A program made the position numbers and the translations under genes. Source: Aureimonas sp. AU20 (GTDB lineage: Bacteria > Pseudomonadota > Alphaproteobacteria > Rhizobiales > Rhizobiaceae). From it: a DNA stretch of 64,000 nucleotides. Positions 7,855-16,028 of this stretch are shown piece by piece. Positions within the stretch are counted from its first letter, which is position 1, and the number at the start of each line of letters is the position of its first letter. The notes under the pieces were generated by a model. It made no database searches. It saw nothing but the letters and a program-made list of their open reading frames with translations, and had not been told where the DNA came from. The DNA is taken from positions 1,550,001-1,614,000 of the forward strand of contig NZ_CP006367.1 in the NCBI RefSeq assembly GCF_001442755.1, written 5' to 3'.

Positions 7855-8949
7855 ATGAGCCCGCCCGTTCTCGACGAGCCGGCGCTCGATCCCACGCGCG
7901 CCCCGACCGGCGGGGGCCTCGGCATCCCCCGCGCCCTCCAGCGCGGCGGGGGCCTTCTGTTCAGCCTCGCCATCACCCTGTTCGGCCTCCTCTTCGTCAC
8001 CTTCCTGATCGCCCGCGTCGTGCCACTCGATCCCGTGCTGGCCGTGGTCGGCGATCGCTCGACGCAGGCGCAGTACGACGCCGCAAAGATCGCGCTCGGC
8101 CTCGACCAGCCGCTGCCCGTGCAGTTCGTGCGCTATCTCGGCGATGTCCTGACCGGCGATCTCGGCCGCTCGAACCTCACCTCGCGCCCCGTGGTGGAGG
8201 ACATCCGCGCCGCCTTTCCCGCGACGCTGGAACTCGCCACGCTCGCCACGCTGATCGGCGTCTTGCTCGGCGTGCCCGCCGGGGTCTTCGGCGCGGTGTA
8301 TCAGGGGCGCTGGCCCGATCAGGTGATCCGCGTCGTCGGGCTGCTTGGCTATTCCATGCCGGTCTTCTGGCTCGGCCTGATCGCGCTTCTCGTGTTTTAC
8401 GGCCAGCTCGGCTGGGTCGGTGGGCCAGGGCGGCTCGATGTCTCGTTCGAGCTGGCCTACGAGTTCGACGTGACGCCGCTCACCGGATCGATCCTGATCG
8501 ACTCCGCACTCTCCGGCGCCTGGGACGTGTTCCGCAACGCCCTATCACATCTCATTCTACCGGCCCTGGTGCTCGGCTATTTCTCGCTCGCCTACATCTC
8601 GCGGATGACGCGCTCCTTCATGCTCGAACAGCTCAGCCAGGACTACGTCACCGCCGCGCGGGTGAAGGGCGTGTCGGAGCGGCGCGTCGTCTGGGTCCAT
8701 GCGCTGGGCAACGCCATGGTGCCGCTCGTCACCGTCATCGCGCTGTCCTATGCCGCGCTGCTGGAAGGGTCGGTGCTGACCGAGACGGTCTTCGCCTGGC
8801 CCGGCCTCGGGCTCTACATCACGCAGGCGCTGTTTGCCGCCGACTTCAACGCCGTGCTCGGCGGAACGCTGATGATCGGCGCGGCCTTCATCGTGCTGAA
8901 TCTTCTCTCCGACGTCGTCTACACGCTGGTCGATCCGAGGGCGCGATGA
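7855..8949 (+). CDS. Peptide ABC transporter permease, DppB/OppB type
   Basis: The 364-residue inner-membrane protein has about six hydrophobic segments. A non-typical polar N-terminal extension of about 35 residues precedes the first helix (LLFSLAITLFGLLFVTFLI). The conserved EAA loop (DYVTAARVKGVSERRVVWVHALGNAM) contacts the ATPases. The family motif RVVPLDPV follows the first helix. The stop overlaps the next start by 4 bases (ATGA), indicating translational coupling. With the next gene it forms the membrane channel of the importer. Confidence 0.92.
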   Translation: MSPPVLDEPALDPTRAPTGGGLGIPRALQRGGGLLFSLAITLFGLLFVTFLIARVVPLDPVLAVVGDRSTQAQYDAAKIALGLDQPLPVQFVRYLGDVLTGDLGRSNLTSRPVVEDIRAAFPATLELATLATLIGVLLGVPAGVFGAVYQGRWPDQVIRVVGLLGYSMPVFWLGLIALLVFYGQLGWVGGPGRLDVSFELAYEFDVTPLTGSILIDSALSGAWDVFRNALSHLILPALVLGYFSLAYISRMTRSFMLEQLSQDYVTAARVKGVSERRVVWVHALGNAMVPLVTVIALSYAALLEGSVLTETVFAWPGLGLYITQALFAADFNAVLGGTLMIGAAFIVLNLLSDVVYTLVDPRAR

Positions 8950-9866
8950 GCGAGATGATACGGACTTCCGGGTGGCTAGGCTGGCTGACCAGCGACAGCC
9001 CGCGCTCGCGCTTTCAGGCGCGCGCCGTTTCGCTCTGGCAGGGCTGGCTGACGCTGAGGAGCAACGCCCTGGCGATGATCGGCCTTGCCCTGATCGTCCT
9101 TCTCCTGCTTATGGCCGCCTTCGCGCCCTGGCTCGCCACCCATGCGCCCAACATCCAGAACCTCAACACGCGGCTTCTGCCGCCCGGCGCCGGCCATTGG
9201 CTCGGCACGGACGAGCTCGGCCGCGACGTCTGGAGCCGGCTCGTCTACGGCTCGCGCGTCACGCTCTATGTCGTGGCGCTGGTGGCGCTCACAGCCCCGG
9301 TGCTCGGCCTCGTGATCGGCACCGTGGCGGGGACGCTGGGCGGCTGGACCGACCGTGTCCTGATGCGGATCACCGACATCTTCCTGGCCTTTCCCCGCCT
9401 GATCCTGGCGCTCGCCTTCGTGGCGGCGCTCGGCCCCGGCATCGAAAACGCCATTCTTGCCATCGCGCTCACCGCCTGGCCGCCTTATGCCCGCGTCGCC
9501 CGGGCCGAGACGCTGACCGTGCGCCGCTCCGACTATATCGCGGCCGCCCGACTCCAGGGCGCCGGCACCCTGCGCATCATCACCGGCCATATCATGCCGA
9601 TGTGCCTGTCCTCGGTGATCGTTCGCGTCACGCTCGACATGGCCGGCATCATCCTCACCGCCGCCGGCCTCGGCTTTCTCGGCCTCGGCGCGCAGCCGCC
9701 GCTCGCCGAATGGGGCGCCATGATCTCCTCGGGGCGGCAATATCTGCTGACGCATTGGTGGGTGGCGACCATTCCCGGCATCGCCATCCTGCTCGTGAGC
9801 CTCGCCTTCAACCTGCTCGGCGACGCCTTGCGCGACATTCTCGATCCCCGGAGCGCGAAGCAATGA
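8946..9866 (+). CDS. Peptide ABC transporter permease, DppC/OppC type
   Basis: The 306-residue inner-membrane partner of the preceding permease shows the OppC signature [21 protein letters not shown] after the first helix, and an EAA loop (RRSDYIAAARLQGAGTLRII). It ends with the typical LGDALRDILDPR. It starts by ATGA overlap with the upstream permease and ends by ATGA overlap with the ATPase gene. Confidence 0.93.
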   Translation: MSEMIRTSGWLGWLTSDSPRSRFQARAVSLWQGWLTLRSNALAMIGLALIVLLLLMAAFAPWLATHAPNIQNLNTRLLPPGAGHWLGTDELGRDVWSRLVYGSRVTLYVVALVALTAPVLGLVIGTVAGTLGGWTDRVLMRITDIFLAFPRLILALAFVAALGPGIENAILAIALTAWPPYARVARAETLTVRRSDYIAAARLQGAGTLRIITGHIMPMCLSSVIVRVTLDMAGIILTAAGLGFLGLGAQPPLAEWGAMISSGRQYLLTHWWVATIPGIAILLVSLAFNLLGDALRDILDPRSAKQ

Positions 9867-10786
9867 GCGCGGGGGAGGAAACCATGCGCGAAGCATTGAG
9901 CGCGGGCGAGAAGACCATGCGCGTCGAAGGAAAGACGACGTCCGACGCCGGCGAGCCTCTCCTAGAGGTGCGCAACCTTCGCGTCGGCTTCGACACGAGG
10001 CGCGGCCTCGTGGAAGCCGTGCGCGGCGTCAGCTTCACGGTCGGGCGCGAGCGCGTGGCGATCGTCGGTGAATCGGGCTCCGGCAAGTCCATGACGGGGC
10101 GCGCCATCCTGCGTCTCGTGCGCCCGCCCGGCCATGTCGCGGCCGATACGCTCCGCTTCCACGGCACCGATCTCGGTGCCCTGTCGGAGCGCGAGATGCG
10201 CGCCGTGCGCGGCAGGCGCATCGCCATGGTGATGCAGGACCCCAAATATTCGCTGAACCCGGTCATGCGCATCGACCGGCAACTCGGCGAGGCGCTGCGC
10301 GCGCACGGCCGCATCTCCGGCGCTGACGCCAAGCGCCGCATGGTCGCCATGCTGGAGGACGTGCAGATCCGCGATCCCGAGCGGGTCTTGCGCGCCTATC
10401 CGCACGAGCTTTCCGGCGGCATGGGCCAGCGCGTGATGATCGCCATGATGCTGATCCCCGAGCCTGAACTCCTGATCGCGGACGAGCCGACTTCGGCGCT
10501 TGACGTCACCGTGCAGCTCGAAATCCTGCGCATTCTGGACGATCTCGTGCGCGGGCGCGGCATGGGCCTCCTCTTCATCAGTCACGATCTGCGCCTCGTC
10601 TCCACCTTCTGCGACCGGGTGCTCGTCATGTATCGCGGCCGCATCGTCGAGGAGATCGCGGCGCGAAATCTGGCCGAGGCGAAGCATCCCTACACGCGGG
10701 GCCTGCTCGCCTGCCTGCCGCGCATCGGCGGCGGCCACGCGCCGCTGCCCGTGCTCGACCGCCAGCCGGAATGGGAGCGGGCATGA
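9863..10786 (+). CDS. Peptide ABC transporter ATP-binding protein, DppD/OppD type
   Basis: The ATPase has Walker A GESGSGKS, signature LSGGMGQRV, Walker [15 protein letters not shown] and a switch His in FISHDLRLV. The C-terminal [15 protein letters not shown] is the oligopeptide ATPase signature. The N-terminus is odd: an 11-residue unit, [11 protein letters not shown], is followed by [14 protein letters not shown] 9863 overlaps the upstream stop (ATGA), but ATG 9884 has a better ribosome binding site (GGGGGAGGAA, 3 bases before it). Length is 307 or 300 residues. It powers the importer with the next gene. Confidence 0.92.
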   Translation: MSAGEETMREALSAGEKTMRVEGKTTSDAGEPLLEVRNLRVGFDTRRGLVEAVRGVSFTVGRERVAIVGESGSGKSMTGRAILRLVRPPGHVAADTLRFHGTDLGALSEREMRAVRGRRIAMVMQDPKYSLNPVMRIDRQLGEALRAHGRISGADAKRRMVAMLEDVQIRDPERVLRAYPHELSGGMGQRVMIAMMLIPEPELLIADEPTSALDVTVQLEILRILDDLVRGRGMGLLFISHDLRLVSTFCDRVLVMYRGRIVEEIAARNLAEAKHPYTRGLLACLPRIGGGHAPLPVLDRQPEWERA

Positions 10787-11568
10787 GCACCACACCGCGC
10801 ATCGAGGTCCGCCATCTCGGCGTGACGCTGGGCGAAGGGCGCAGCCGCGTCGATGCCGTGAAAAGCGTTTCCTTCAAGGTCGCGCCGGGCGAGTCCTTCG
10901 GATTGGTGGGCGAATCCGGTTCGGGCAAGTCCACCATCCTGCGGGCGCTCTGCGGCCTCGCGCCGGTCAGCGCGGGGGAGGTGCTGATCGATGGAGCGCC
11001 GCTGACGGGGCGGCGCGACAAGAGCTTCGCCGCCCGGGTGCAGATGGTGTTTCAGGACCCCTACGGCTCGCTCCATCCGCGCCACACGATCGACCGCATC
11101 CTCGCCGAGCCGCTGTCGATCCATGGGTTGAAGGATCGCGACCGGCGCATTCTCCAGGCGCTGGCCGATGTCGGGCTCGACCCCGCCTTCCGCTTCCGCC
11201 TGCCGCACCAGCTGTCCGGCGGCCAGCGCCAGCGCATCGCGATCGCCCGCGCCTTGATCCTGGAGCCGTCGATCCTGCTTCTGGACGAGCCGACATCGGC
11301 GCTCGACGCTTCGATCCAGGCCGAGGTGCTGAACCTCCTGACGCGGCTGCGGACCGAGCGAGGCCTCACCTATCTCTTCGTCAGCCACGATCTCGCCGTT
11401 GTCGATCACATGTGCGAGCGGCTGCTGGTAATGCGGGCGGGGGAGGCGGTGGAGACGCTGGACGAAGGGCGCTTGGCGCGGCGGGACGTGCGCTCGGATT
11501 ATGCGCGAACCCTCATGGTCGCCAGCGACGGCTTCGTGCGGTCCGGAGAAGGTGTCGCCGGCCAATAA
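10783..11568 (+). CDS. Peptide ABC transporter ATP-binding protein, DppF/OppF type
   Basis: This 261-residue ATPase has Walker [10 protein letters not shown], the DppF-type MVFQDPYGSLHPRHTI, signature LSGGQRQRI, Walker [15 protein letters not shown] and FVSHDLAVV. ATG 10783 overlaps the preceding stop by 4 bases and has GGGAGCGG upstream. It lacks the long C-terminal zinc-cluster tail found in some DppF proteins. It is the last gene of the importer operon, and a hairpin terminator follows. Confidence 0.93.
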   Translation: MSTTPRIEVRHLGVTLGEGRSRVDAVKSVSFKVAPGESFGLVGESGSGKSTILRALCGLAPVSAGEVLIDGAPLTGRRDKSFAARVQMVFQDPYGSLHPRHTIDRILAEPLSIHGLKDRDRRILQALADVGLDPAFRFRLPHQLSGGQRQRIAIARALILEPSILLLDEPTSALDASIQAEVLNLLTRLRTERGLTYLFVSHDLAVVDHMCERLLVMRAGEAVETLDEGRLARRDVRSDYARTLMVASDGFVRSGEGVAGQ

Positions 11569-11579
11569 GGCTGGGGATG

Positions 11580-11602
11580 GCGGGGCGACGATGCCGCCCC
11601 GC
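11580..11602. terminator. Hairpin between convergent operons
   Basis: GCGGGGCG (11580-11587) and CGCCCCGC (11595-11602) form a perfect 8-bp stem with a 7-base loop. It lies between the stops of the peptide importer and the aldehyde oxidoreductase operons and could serve both. There is no clear T-run. Confidence 0.55.
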
Positions 11603-11620
11603 TCTCAACTTGGAAGCCGT

Positions 11621-13831
11621 TCAGGCGACTTCCGGCATGCCCTCCAGAAGCTTTTCCAGCGTCACAGGATAGTTGCGCACCCGCACGCCGGTGGCGTTGT
11701 GAACGGCATTCGCGATGGCCGCCGAGACGCCGCAGAGGCCCAGTTCGCCGACGCCCTTCGCCTTCATCGGCGAGGACAGCGGGTCGGTCTCGGGCAGGAA
11801 GACCACCTCCTGATGTGGGATGTCGGCATGCACCGGCACCTCGTAGCCGGCGAGATCGTGATTGACGAAGAAGCCGTGGCGCTTGTCCACCGCCAACTCT
11901 TCCATCAAGGCGCCGCCGACGCCCATGGTCATCGCGCCGATCACCTGGCTGCGCGCCGTCATCGGGTTGAGGATGCGGCCCGCCGCGCACACTGCCAGCA
12001 TGCGCCGAACACGGATCTCTGCCGTGGCGATATCGACGCCGACCTCCACGAAATGCGCGCCGAAGGTGGATTGCTGGTGCCCCTTCGACAGGGCCTTGTC
12101 GAACTCGATCGTGTCTTCCACCACGAGCTCGCCGTCCCTGGCCGCGTCGCTGAGAGCCGCGTCCCGGTTGCCGGCCCGCACCCGCCCGTCGGTGAACTCG
12201 ACCTCGCCGGAATTGAAGCCGAGCTTCTGCGCCACCACCTCGCGCAGCTTGACGCAGGCGGCATAGACACCGGCGGTGGAGGAGTTCGCGCCCCACTGGC
12301 CGCCCGAGCCGGCGGATTTGGGGAAGCTGGAATCGCCGAGAAGCACCTGTACCCGGCTGAGCGGCAGGCCCATCATCTCCGCCGCCGTCTGGGCGATGAT
12401 CGTGTAGGAGCCGGTGCCGATATCGGTCATGTCGGTTTCGACGGTCACCACGCCGTCCCGGCCGAGGCGCACCCGCGCGCCGGAATCCATCACCTGGTTG
12501 TTGCGGAAGGCGGCGGCGACGCCGAGGCCGACCAGCCAGCGCCCGTCGCGCACCTGTCCGGGCTGTGCCTGACGCCCGTTCCAGCTGAAGCGCTCGGCCC
12601 CGATGCGGAAACACTCCACCAGCTGGCGCTGCGAGAAGGGGCGCTTGGGGTCCTCGGGGTCGACCTGCGTGTCGTTGCGGATGCGGAACTCGACGGGGTC
12701 GAGACCCAGCCTTTCCGCCATCTCGTCCATGGCGATTTCGAGCGCCATCAGGCCCGGCGCTTCGCCCGGCGCGCGCATGGCGTTGCCTTCCGGCAGGTCG
12801 AGCACAGCGAGGCGCATCGCCGTCATGCGGTTGGCGCCGGCATAGAGGAGCCGCGTCTGCGCCACCGCCGCCTCGGGCGAGCCGTCGGGCTGGTCGCCCG
12901 ACCAGCTCTCATGGCCCATGGCGGTGATCCGCCCGTCGCGATCGGCGCCGATGCGGATGCGCTGGATCGTGGCGGGGCGATGCGTCGTGTTGTTGGCCAT
13001 CATCGGGCGCGTCAGCGCCAGCTTCACCGGCCGGCCAGCGGCCTTGGCGCCGAGCGCGGCGAGGATCGCATCGGCCCGCACGAAGAGCTTGCCGCCGAAG
13101 CCGCCGCCGACGAAGGGCGAGATGAGACGGACCTTCTCGGGCGCGACCTTCAGCGTCTTGGCGACGTCCGACGCGCCCCAGGCGATCATCTGGTTGGAGG
13201 TCCAGACCGTCAGCCGGTCTCCCTCCCAGAGCGCCAGCGAGGCGTGCGGCTCCATCATGGCGTGGCTCTGGTCGGGCGTCGTGTAGGTCTCGTCCAGCTT
13301 CACCGCAGCCTTGGCGAAGGCCCCGTCGAAATCGCCGACCGAGGTGGCGGGCGGCGTCGAGCCGTCGTCCTCCGCCAGCGGCGCCGCGTCTCGCGCGGCG
13401 GCGAGGTCGAAGGCGCCGTCGCTCGCCTTGTAGGAAACGCGAATGCGCTGCGCGGCGTCGCGCGCCTGCTCGAAGCTTTCCGCCACCACCACGGCGACGG
13501 CCTGATGGTAATGGTCGACCTCGGGGCCGGCGAGCAGCTTCACCGTGTTCATGTCGCCCTGGCCGAGTTCGCCGGCATTCTCATACGTGACGATGGCAAG
13601 GACGCCCGGCGCGCGGCGCGCCTCCGCCGTATCGATGGCGGTGATGCGCCCCTTGGCGATGCCGGAGCCCAGCGCATAGCCATAGGCGATGCGGTCCGCG
13701 ACCTCGTTGTGCTCGTAGGCATAGGGCGCGGTGCCGGTGGTCTTGAATCGGCCCTCGATGCGGTCGTGCGGCTGGCCGACGACCGTCATCCGGTCGATCG
13801 GGTTGGTGCCGGCTTTGGTGTCAAACTTCAT
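11621..13831 (-). CDS. paoC: Aldehyde oxidoreductase, molybdopterin-binding subunit (PaoC/YagR-like)
   Basis: The 736-residue subunit belongs to the xanthine oxidase family and binds the molybdenum cofactor; it should oxidise aldehydes to acids in the periplasm. Visible are PFVGGGFGGKLFVRADAI (cofactor-binding glycine-rich region), the RAPGEAPG motif and the catalytic Glu in MKAKGVGELGL near the C-terminus. It has no signal peptide, as expected if it is carried out by the Tat signal of the small subunit. It is the last gene of a three-gene operon, 5 bases after the FAD subunit. No PaoD-like chaperone gene is in the window. Confidence 0.9.
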   Translation of the reverse strand: MKFDTKAGTNPIDRMTVVGQPHDRIEGRFKTTGTAPYAYEHNEVADRIAYGYALGSGIAKGRITAIDTAEARRAPGVLAIVTYENAGELGQGDMNTVKLLAGPEVDHYHQAVAVVVAESFEQARDAAQRIRVSYKASDGAFDLAAARDAAPLAEDDGSTPPATSVGDFDGAFAKAAVKLDETYTTPDQSHAMMEPHASLALWEGDRLTVWTSNQMIAWGASDVAKTLKVAPEKVRLISPFVGGGFGGKLFVRADAILAALGAKAAGRPVKLALTRPMMANNTTHRPATIQRIRIGADRDGRITAMGHESWSGDQPDGSPEAAVAQTRLLYAGANRMTAMRLAVLDLPEGNAMRAPGEAPGLMALEIAMDEMAERLGLDPVEFRIRNDTQVDPEDPKRPFSQRQLVECFRIGAERFSWNGRQAQPGQVRDGRWLVGLGVAAAFRNNQVMDSGARVRLGRDGVVTVETDMTDIGTGSYTIIAQTAAEMMGLPLSRVQVLLGDSSFPKSAGSGGQWGANSSTAGVYAACVKLREVVAQKLGFNSGEVEFTDGRVRAGNRDAALSDAARDGELVVEDTIEFDKALSKGHQQSTFGAHFVEVGVDIATAEIRVRRMLAVCAAGRILNPMTARSQVIGAMTMGVGGALMEELAVDKRHGFFVNHDLAGYEVPVHADIPHQEVVFLPETDPLSSPMKAKGVGELGLCGVSAAIANAVHNATGVRVRNYPVTLEKLLEGMPEVA

Positions 13832-13836
13832 GGCGG

Positions 13837-14787
13837 TCAGCTCCTCGCTTCGGTCAGGACCGCACCGAGCGTTCGCTCGGTGAGCGGGATCTTGAAGGCG
13901 TTGTGCTCGGTCGTCCTGGCATCGGCGAAGAGCTTTTCCGCTACCGGCTTGGCGCCTTTGGAAAGCTCGGCATCGGCCGCTTCCACACGCCAGGGCTTGT
14001 GTGCGACGCCGCCCACGGCGACCCGGCCCGTGCCGTCCGGCTGCACCACGGCGGCGACCGAGATCAGCGCGAAGGCGTAGGACGCGCGGTCGCGCACCTT
14101 GCGGTACATATGCGTGCCGCCAAGGGGCTTGGGCAGCGTCACGGCAGTGATGAACTCGCCGGGCTCCAGCGCCGTCTCGATTTCCGGCGTGTCGCCGGGC
14201 AAACGATGGAAATCGCCGATCGCAATGGCACGCGTGGTGCCGTCAGGCTTCACCGTCTCGACCTCGGCGTCCAGCACCCGGAGCGCGACATTCATGTCGG
14301 ACGGGTTGGTGGCGATGCAGGCGTCGCTGACGCCGACCACGCCGAGCTGGCGCGAATAGCCCTCCAGCGCCGAGCAGCCCGAGCCGGGCTGGCGTTTGTT
14401 GCAGGCCATGTTGGTGTCGTAGAAATAGGGGCAGCGCGTGCGCTGCAGGAGATTGCCCGCCGTGGTGGCGCGGTTGCGCAGCTGGCCGGAGGCGCCGGCC
14501 AACACTGCCCGGGCGAGCACGCCATAGTCGCGGCGCACCCGCTCGTCGGCCGCCATGTCGGTGTTTCGCACCAGAGCGCCGATCCGCAGGCCGCCGGCAT
14601 CCGTCGCCTCGATCCGGTCCAGCGCCAGTCCGTTGACGTCGATCAGGTGCTGCGGCGTCTCGATCTGCAGCTTCATCAGGTCGAGAAGGTTGGTGCCGCC
14701 CGCGATGAACTTCGCGCCGGCATGGGCGCTGGCGGCCTTGGCGGCCTCGGCCGGAGTGGTGGCGCGCTCGAAGGTGAAAGGTTTCAT
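13837..14787 (-). CDS. paoB: Aldehyde oxidoreductase, FAD-binding subunit (PaoB/YagS-like)
   Basis: The 316-residue FAD subunit carries electrons between the Fe-S and molybdenum subunits and the acceptor. FAD-binding motif [13 protein letters not shown] is near residue 38 and [12 protein letters not shown] near 110. A four-Cys insertion ([25 protein letters not shown]) fits the extra [4Fe-4S] cluster described for E. coli PaoB. ATG at 14787 is used; the longer frame upstream overlaps the small subunit. It overlaps the small-subunit stop by 4 bases. Confidence 0.9.
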   Translation of the reverse strand: MKPFTFERATTPAEAAKAASAHAGAKFIAGGTNLLDLMKLQIETPQHLIDVNGLALDRIEATDAGGLRIGALVRNTDMAADERVRRDYGVLARAVLAGASGQLRNRATTAGNLLQRTRCPYFYDTNMACNKRQPGSGCSALEGYSRQLGVVGVSDACIATNPSDMNVALRVLDAEVETVKPDGTTRAIAIGDFHRLPGDTPEIETALEPGEFITAVTLPKPLGGTHMYRKVRDRASYAFALISVAAVVQPDGTGRVAVGGVAHKPWRVEAADAELSKGAKPVAEKLFADARTTEHNAFKIPLTERTLGAVLTEARS

Positions 14788-15428
14788 GCGGGCCTCCCGG
14801 CCACGTCGTTCATGGCGTCCACGATGTTGGAATAGGCGCCGCAGCGGCAGATATTGCCGCTCATGCGCTCGCGCATCTCGGCGTCGCTCAGCTCGATCGC
14901 GGCCGTCAGGTCGCCGGTGACATGGCTCGGAATGCCGTCCTTGATCTCCGCCAGAACCGAGACGGCCGAGCAGATCTGGCCGGGCGTGCAGTAGCCGCAC
15001 TGGTAGCCGTCGTGCTTGACGAAGGCCTCCTGCATCGGGTGCATCGCGTCGGGCGTGCCCAGGCCCTCGATCGTGGTGATCTCGTCGCCTTCGTGCATCA
15101 CGGCGAGCGACAGGCAGGAATTCATCCGCCGGCCATTGGCGATCACCGTGCAGGCGCCGCATTGGCCGTGGTCGCAGCCCTTCTTGGTGCCCGCGAGCTT
15201 CAGATGCTCGCGCAGCGCGTCGAGCAGCGTCGTGCGAAGGTCCAGGTCCAGTTCGCGCCGCTGGCCGTTCACCGTGAAGGAAACCTTTGAAACGCTTGGG
15301 GCGGGCGAGGCAGAGGTCTGCGCATCCTCGGCGCGGGCCAGCTTGGGCGCCACCGTCAAAGCGGCGCAGGCCGTGGCCGATGTCATCAGGTCGCGGCGAT
15401 TGAGGGCAAGGTCGGGAAATCTCGACAT
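14784..15428 (-). CDS. paoA: Aldehyde oxidoreductase, [2Fe-2S] subunit with Tat signal (PaoA/YagT-like)
   Basis: The 214-residue subunit starts with a twin-arginine signal ([20 protein letters not shown]), so the complex is exported folded. Two [2Fe-2S] sites are complete: plant-type [12 protein letters not shown] plus the later Cys in [10 protein letters not shown], and the second set in [11 protein letters not shown] and [13 protein letters not shown]. It is the first gene of the paoABC order known from E. coli. ATG at 15428 is preceded by AAGGAGTG. The upstream region holds repeated ACTGG elements. Confidence 0.92.
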   Translation of the reverse strand: MSRFPDLALNRRDLMTSATACAALTVAPKLARAEDAQTSASPAPSVSKVSFTVNGQRRELDLDLRTTLLDALREHLKLAGTKKGCDHGQCGACTVIANGRRMNSCLSLAVMHEGDEITTIEGLGTPDAMHPMQEAFVKHDGYQCGYCTPGQICSAVSVLAEIKDGIPSHVTGDLTAAIELSDAEMRERMSGNICRCGAYSNIVDAMNDVAGRPA

Positions 15429-15562
15429 GTCTCACTCCTTTCGTGAGGGGCTCCGCCGGGGGCGGCCGCAGGTGCGGCGCCGCCCGGTGAAGGGCGAAGC
15501 GATGGGCTCGGCCAGCCGATCGGCCGGGAGCGGCAACACGCTCGTTCGCAGGCTCAACTTGT

Positions 15563-15607
15563 AACTGGTCTAAACTGATCCCGCGAAAACCACTGGCGCC
15601 CGACTGG
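15563..15607. promoter_or_regulatory. ACTGG-type direct repeats upstream of paoA
   Basis: AACTGGTC (15563-15570) and AACTGATC (15573-15580) are spaced by exactly 10 bases, one helical turn. Two more ACTGG sites follow at 15592 and 15603, 11 bases apart. The array lies about 135-180 bases upstream of paoA and could be sites for an activator or repressor. No regulator gene adjoins. Confidence 0.35.
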
Positions 15608-15788
15608 TGTCGGAGGTCGCTTCACCGGATGAAGCCGATCGGGCTTGACGCCGATCAATGCTTTTTATGCGCTTCGACGCCACGCAGCGCCCGGCGGAAC
15701 AGGGCCCTCCGCCTCACTCCCGGCGTGTCGCCCATGTGCCGTCGGGGACGATCCTGCCGCCGACAGGCCGCTCCGCGTCAGGCGGCCC

Positions 15789-15816
15789 TGCGTGAAAGGG
15801 ACGCAGCTTTCACGCA
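15789..15816. promoter_or_regulatory. 28-bp palindrome upstream of the hybrid kinase
   Basis: TGCGTGAAAG (15789-15798) and CTTTCACGCA (15807-15816) are perfect 10-bp inverted repeats with an 8-base spacer. It is about 210 bases before the kinase start. It could be an operator or an RNA hairpin in a long leader. No T-run follows. Confidence 0.45.
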
Positions 15817-16028
15817 AACGTGTCGGCGATCGGCTGTCAGGCTTTTCCGTACCGTGCTTTGGGCTGGGCCCTTCGCCGTTCTCGCCGCTGCTTCGGGTGC
15901 AGGATCATGCCGCTTACGCCCTTTCGATCGGCCGAAATGAACTAGATAGGAGGGGCAGCGTCAGCCGGTTCCGGCGGGTTGGCGCGTCGCAGCCTCGCTT
16001 TCCCGCCTTTCATGCAGAGAATGATCCC

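Larger units (their letters stand above)
15429..16028. other. 600-base divergent promoter region
   Basis: This stretch separates the divergent paoA and histidine kinase genes. It contains ACTGG-type repeats (15563-15607) and a long palindrome (15789-15816). An open frame in phase with the kinase runs back to 15645, but its Arg/Pro/Cys-rich composition does not look like protein, so I treat it as non-coding. Confidence 0.45.

Noticed and set aside
15645..16028. N-terminal extension of the hybrid kinase by 128 residues
   Set aside because: The extension is Arg/Pro/Cys-rich without PAS features and runs through a palindrome and presumed promoter; GTG 16029 starts just before the conserved part.
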